Assembly: GCA_014132595.1 (NCBI GenBank)
Contig: BMAG01000036.1
Location: forward strand, 1-49,297
From: Gammaproteobacteria bacterium
GTDB taxonomy: Bacteria; Pseudomonadota; Gammaproteobacteria; DSM-16500
Length of the DNA: 49,297 nucleotides
Direction: 5' to 3'
Shown here: in pieces, positions 47,801 through 49,297 of the stretch
Layout of the letters: each line of letters starts with the position of its first letter
Position numbering within the stretch: the stretch's first letter is position 1
Notes under the pieces: generated by a model
What the model was told of the DNA's origin: nothing
Database searches by the model: none
The model's input: only the letters and a program-made list of their open reading frames with translations
Translations under genes and position numbers: made by a program

Positions 47801-48286
47801 CACTTGTTCAACACAACGATAACCTCCTTTCCCGAGACGTTTTCGCGTATTCTCTATGTTTAATTTTTCACCTTGCTTGAGTAAAAAGATATGGCTGTCT
47901 AAAAAATCACAAGGAGCAAGACGATGCATTAAGGTAGAGATGGGGATAATGACAGCGCCTTTATGTAGCGCTGGAATTTTATAAAGGGCAGACAAACGAT
48001 CAGAAATAATATCTTGATGGGGTGAAAATTGATCGTAAGGTAAAGTTTCCCAGTCCGGGAAAGAAATAGGAGCCGACACACCTTGTGATTGTTGGAAAAA
48101 ATGTAATTCATATTCAAGGCGATTAGCAGTAAATGAATCTGGGGTAATAATAAGGATAGGCTGTTGATGTTCCGCAATGAGGTTGCTTAAAACCAGGCTC
48201 ATACTTGCGCCCAATAAATGACCCCAGGTAAGGTTTAAATTCTGACCTGTGAGCGAGGGTGGATGTAATGGGCTATTTTCCAACAT
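44816..48286 (-). CDS. mfd: Transcription-repair coupling factor Mfd
   Basis: Mfd removes RNA polymerase stalled at DNA damage and recruits UvrA. The product (1156 residues from the ATG at 48286) is close to E. coli length. It has the UvrB-like N-terminal half, the RNA-polymerase interaction domain with VGDPVVHIDHGVGRYLGLQ, the RecG-like motor with Walker A GDVGFGKTE near 630, IIDEEHRFGVQ, LTATPIPRTL and QLRGRVGRS, and the C-terminal TRCF domain. An upstream TTG at 48322 is in frame but the ATG fits better; neither has a strong ribosome site. Confidence 0.97.
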   Translation of the reverse strand: MLENSPLHPPSLTGQNLNLTWGHLLGASMSLVLSNLIAEHQQPILIITPDSFTANRLEYELHFFQQSQGVSAPISFPDWETLPYDQFSPHQDIISDRLSALYKIPALHKGAVIIPISTLMHRLAPCDFLDSHIFLLKQGEKLNIENTRKRLGKGGYRCVEQVREHGEFAIRGSIIDLFPMGSDTPYRIDLFDDEIESIRTFSPETQRSLEKVDNITLLPAKEFPLNETSIELFRQQWRSQFPGNPLNCPLYGDISAGICSPGIEYYLPLFFEKTASLFDYIPKNSIIVTVGSVHKKAEEFWQEIQTRYEQRAYDITHPILPPQTVFIPVPDIFGSLRQYTHLKITPDNIDADTNHIRFTTGAPVNLKVDHKATRPLQALETFLTTYTGRILFCAETAGRREVLLQLFKNIQLTPTLFSSWHEFLNSSIQYGITVAALDEGLTLMDPPLSVIAEAQLFGERIVQRRKRKETSQDIDAIIKDLTELQVGDPVVHIDHGVGRYLGLQTLKVGEQLAEFLSLEYAEGDKLYVPVASLQLISRYSGAEPEHAPLHKLGHEQWQRAKRKAAEQVSDIAAELLDIYAKREAREGHVYETNDGQYAIFSAAFPFEETPDQQKAIDEVIRDMSSEKPMDRLICGDVGFGKTEVAMRAAFIATQNGKQVAILAPTTLLAQQHYQNFQDRFADWPIQVAVMSRFKSGKDQKKTIEDLEQGKIDIIIGTHKLLQSDIKFKELGLVIIDEEHRFGVQQKERLKALRVNVDILTLTATPIPRTLNMAFSGIRDLSLIATPPARRLSIKTFIHEYQNALIQEALLREIMRGGQVYFIHNEVATIEKTARELAQLIPEARIGIAHGQMNEHELEQVMADFYHRRFNVLVCTTIVESGIDIPSANTIIINRADKFGLAQLHQLRGRVGRSHHQAYAYLLIPSHKNLTPDAAKRLDAIASLEDLGIGFTLATHDLEIRGAGELLGKSQSGQMHAIGFTLYMDLLSRAVSALKEGKQPDFDNTFALKGTEIELQITALIPEHYLSDVHLRLQLYKRIASAKTSSELDEIQVEMIDRFGLLPEPAKNLIAITLLKQRAEKLGILKIEANSKEGKFEFNEKPNIDPMKIIKLVQMRSQPFRLDGPKRLRFTLPEHETAARIGLIEKILEELGQPVVE

Positions 48287-48339
48287 GGCGGCTAGTTTGA
48301 TGATAAATAAGGAGAGGGTCAAGCGTTAAATTCTAGCCA

Positions 48340-48374
48340 AGACGCATCACGAACGTGTCCGCATTCACCATGGG
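48340..48374 (+). repeat. Diverged copy of the dispersed repeat upstream of mfd
   Basis: AGACGCATCACGAACGTGTC then CGCATTCACCATGGG keeps the GACGCA start and the GCATTCAC.ATGGG end of the copy at 39321-39364, but the middle is rearranged. It lies between the divergent mfd and glycerophosphodiesterase genes. Confidence 0.4.
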
Positions 48375-48450
48375 ATCCTTGAGATAAATGAATGGCAGCT
48401 GATGGATGGTTGACTTAAAATAAAGTTTATAAGGACAAAAGGAATCTGAC

Positions 48451-49203
48451 ATGGATTTATCTGCTATTAAGTCTTCGCTCATCCCTCCCATTATTGCTCA
48501 TCGGGGTGCCAGCGCCCATGCGCCCGAAAATACCTTAGCTGCTTTTATAAAAGCAAAGCACTTAGGTCTGAAGTGGGTGGAATTTGATGTCATGTTGTCA
48601 AGTGAGGGTGAAGCGGTTGTTATTCACGATGATGATCTGGAACGTACGACAGACGGGCAAGGTCAAGTCGCAAGTTATCCTTATTCTTATCTAAAAACAT
48701 TGGATGCGGGTCGTTGGTTTGATTCAGCATTTGTTGAACAGAGAATTCCTTTATTACGAGATGTATTACACTTATTACATAATCTACATCTTGCGGGCAA
48801 TCTTGAAATAAAACCATTGCCTGGACACGAACACGCAACGGTTGAACGTGTCTTTGAAACTTTAAAAAAGAATTCAGCGTATTTACCGTCTATACTATTG
48901 ATCACAAGCTTTTCGCCAATTGTTTTGAGAATGGTAAGAAAAATTTCTTCTTCGGCTACACTTGGCGTGTTATATGATGAGTGGTATCCCGATTGGCAAG
49001 CTTTATGTATAGAAGTGCAGGCAGTTTCTGTGAATCTTAATCAGAGAGTATTAACGAAGGCTCGTGTCAAAGAAATAAAAGAAAATGGCTATTTGCTCCT
49101 CGCATATACCGTGAATGATATTGATCGTGCGCAAGAATTATTGGATTGGGGAGTGGATGCAATTTTTAGTGATTGTCCCAATCCTATTCTTGTTGGGCTT
49201 TAA
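48451..49203 (+). CDS. ugpQ: Glycerophosphodiester phosphodiesterase
   Basis: The enzyme splits glycerophosphodiesters into glycerol 3-phosphate and an alcohol. The 250-residue TIM-barrel product has no signal peptide, so it is the cytoplasmic UgpQ-like type. Catalytic residues are visible: His17-Arg18 in IAHRGASAHAPENT, Glu44 and Asp46 in WVEFDVML, and His59 in VVIHDDDLERTT; NLEIKP near 115-120 supplies another metal Glu. AAAGGA precedes the ATG by about nine bases. The exact paralogue name is less certain than the function. Confidence 0.88.
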   Translation: MDLSAIKSSLIPPIIAHRGASAHAPENTLAAFIKAKHLGLKWVEFDVMLSSEGEAVVIHDDDLERTTDGQGQVASYPYSYLKTLDAGRWFDSAFVEQRIPLLRDVLHLLHNLHLAGNLEIKPLPGHEHATVERVFETLKKNSAYLPSILLITSFSPIVLRMVRKISSSATLGVLYDEWYPDWQALCIEVQAVSVNLNQRVLTKARVKEIKENGYLLLAYTVNDIDRAQELLDWGVDAIFSDCPNPILVGL

Positions 49204-49297
49204 CAATGGATTGATCGCTTAACGTAATTTTATTTTTTTCTTGTTCAATACGTTTCAATGTTTCCTCATAACCTGCTTCAGTCATTTTTTCAGCCTG
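49184..49297 (-). CDS. 3' end of an unidentified gene, cut by the window edge
   Basis: On the minus strand a frame runs in from the right edge for 37 codons and stops at TAG (49184-49186), overlapping the end of the phosphodiesterase gene by about 20 bases. The visible tail is hydrophilic and probably helical (MTEAGYEETLKRIEQEKNKI). I do not recognise it, and only its extension past the edge can show whether it is real. Confidence 0.35.
   Translation of the reverse strand, partial: QAEKMTEAGYEETLKRIEQEKNKITLSDQSIVKAQQE

Overview
The window reads as a stretch of chromosome from a Gram-negative gammaproteobacterium, most likely in or near the Legionellales/Coxiellaceae. This rests on gene content: LpxK, MsbA, LolA, HflD, DapD, IHF-beta, FtsK with a short linker, PPi-type phosphofructokinase, and several exported or papain-fold proteins of the kind seen in intracellular gammaproteobacteria. 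The species assignment is inference. Coding density is high, base composition is moderately AT-rich, and I saw no phage, insertion sequence, CRISPR array or clear frameshifted gene.

Layout from left to right. 1-5.7 kb: a DUF2066 exported protein, ihfB, dcd, a short Mrp/ApbC ATPase, PPi-phosphofructokinase and a Usp-like protein; two large palindromic repeat regions lie here. 5.9-11.8 kb: a FixJ-like regulator and PAS histidine kinase, mpl (murein recycling), an outer-membrane beta-barrel protein with a good sigma70 promoter, and a purine permease. 11.9-18.5 kb: an unrecognised protein with a possible CheD/CNF-type deamidase signature, an exported PLD-type nuclease/phospholipase coupled to recR, ybaB, dnaX, 4.5S RNA and tRNA-Ser(GGA), then dapE. 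18.5-26.8 kb: dapD, a DUF1460 amidase, msbA-lpxK, two circularly permuted papain-fold proteins and two small exported proteins. 26.8-36.8 kb: purB-hflD-mnmA, an aromatic amino-acid permease, icd, clpS-clpA, infA and trxB. 36.9-49.3 kb: ftsK-lolA-rarA, two tandem exported paralogues of unknown function, pit plus its DUF47 partner, mfd, a glycerophosphodiester phosphodiesterase, and the tail of an unidentified gene at the edge.

Functional groups: envelope biogenesis (mpl, dapD, dapE, msbA, lpxK, lolA, the DUF1460 amidase); replication, repair and segregation (dnaX, ybaB, recR, rarA, mfd, ftsK, ihfB); protein quality control and export (clpS/clpA, SRP RNA, trxB, infA); phosphate and pyrophosphate handling (pit/DUF47, pfp).

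The most unusual content is between genes. There are four kinds of palindromic repeat: (i) a 423-bp hairpin at 4761-5183 built from mirrored arrays of a 21-bp unit around a GCGAGCGAAGCGAAGC core; (ii) a dispersed ~40-bp element with clear or partial copies near 1691, 1956, 11833, 15054, 17305, 39321, 42233 and perhaps 48340; (iii) a 184-bp hairpin at 16777-16960 with a half copy near 13077; (iv) a 98-bp almost perfect palindrome between trxB and infA. They sit at gene ends and look like several generations of a REP/MITE-like system. No mobilising enzyme is visible in this window.
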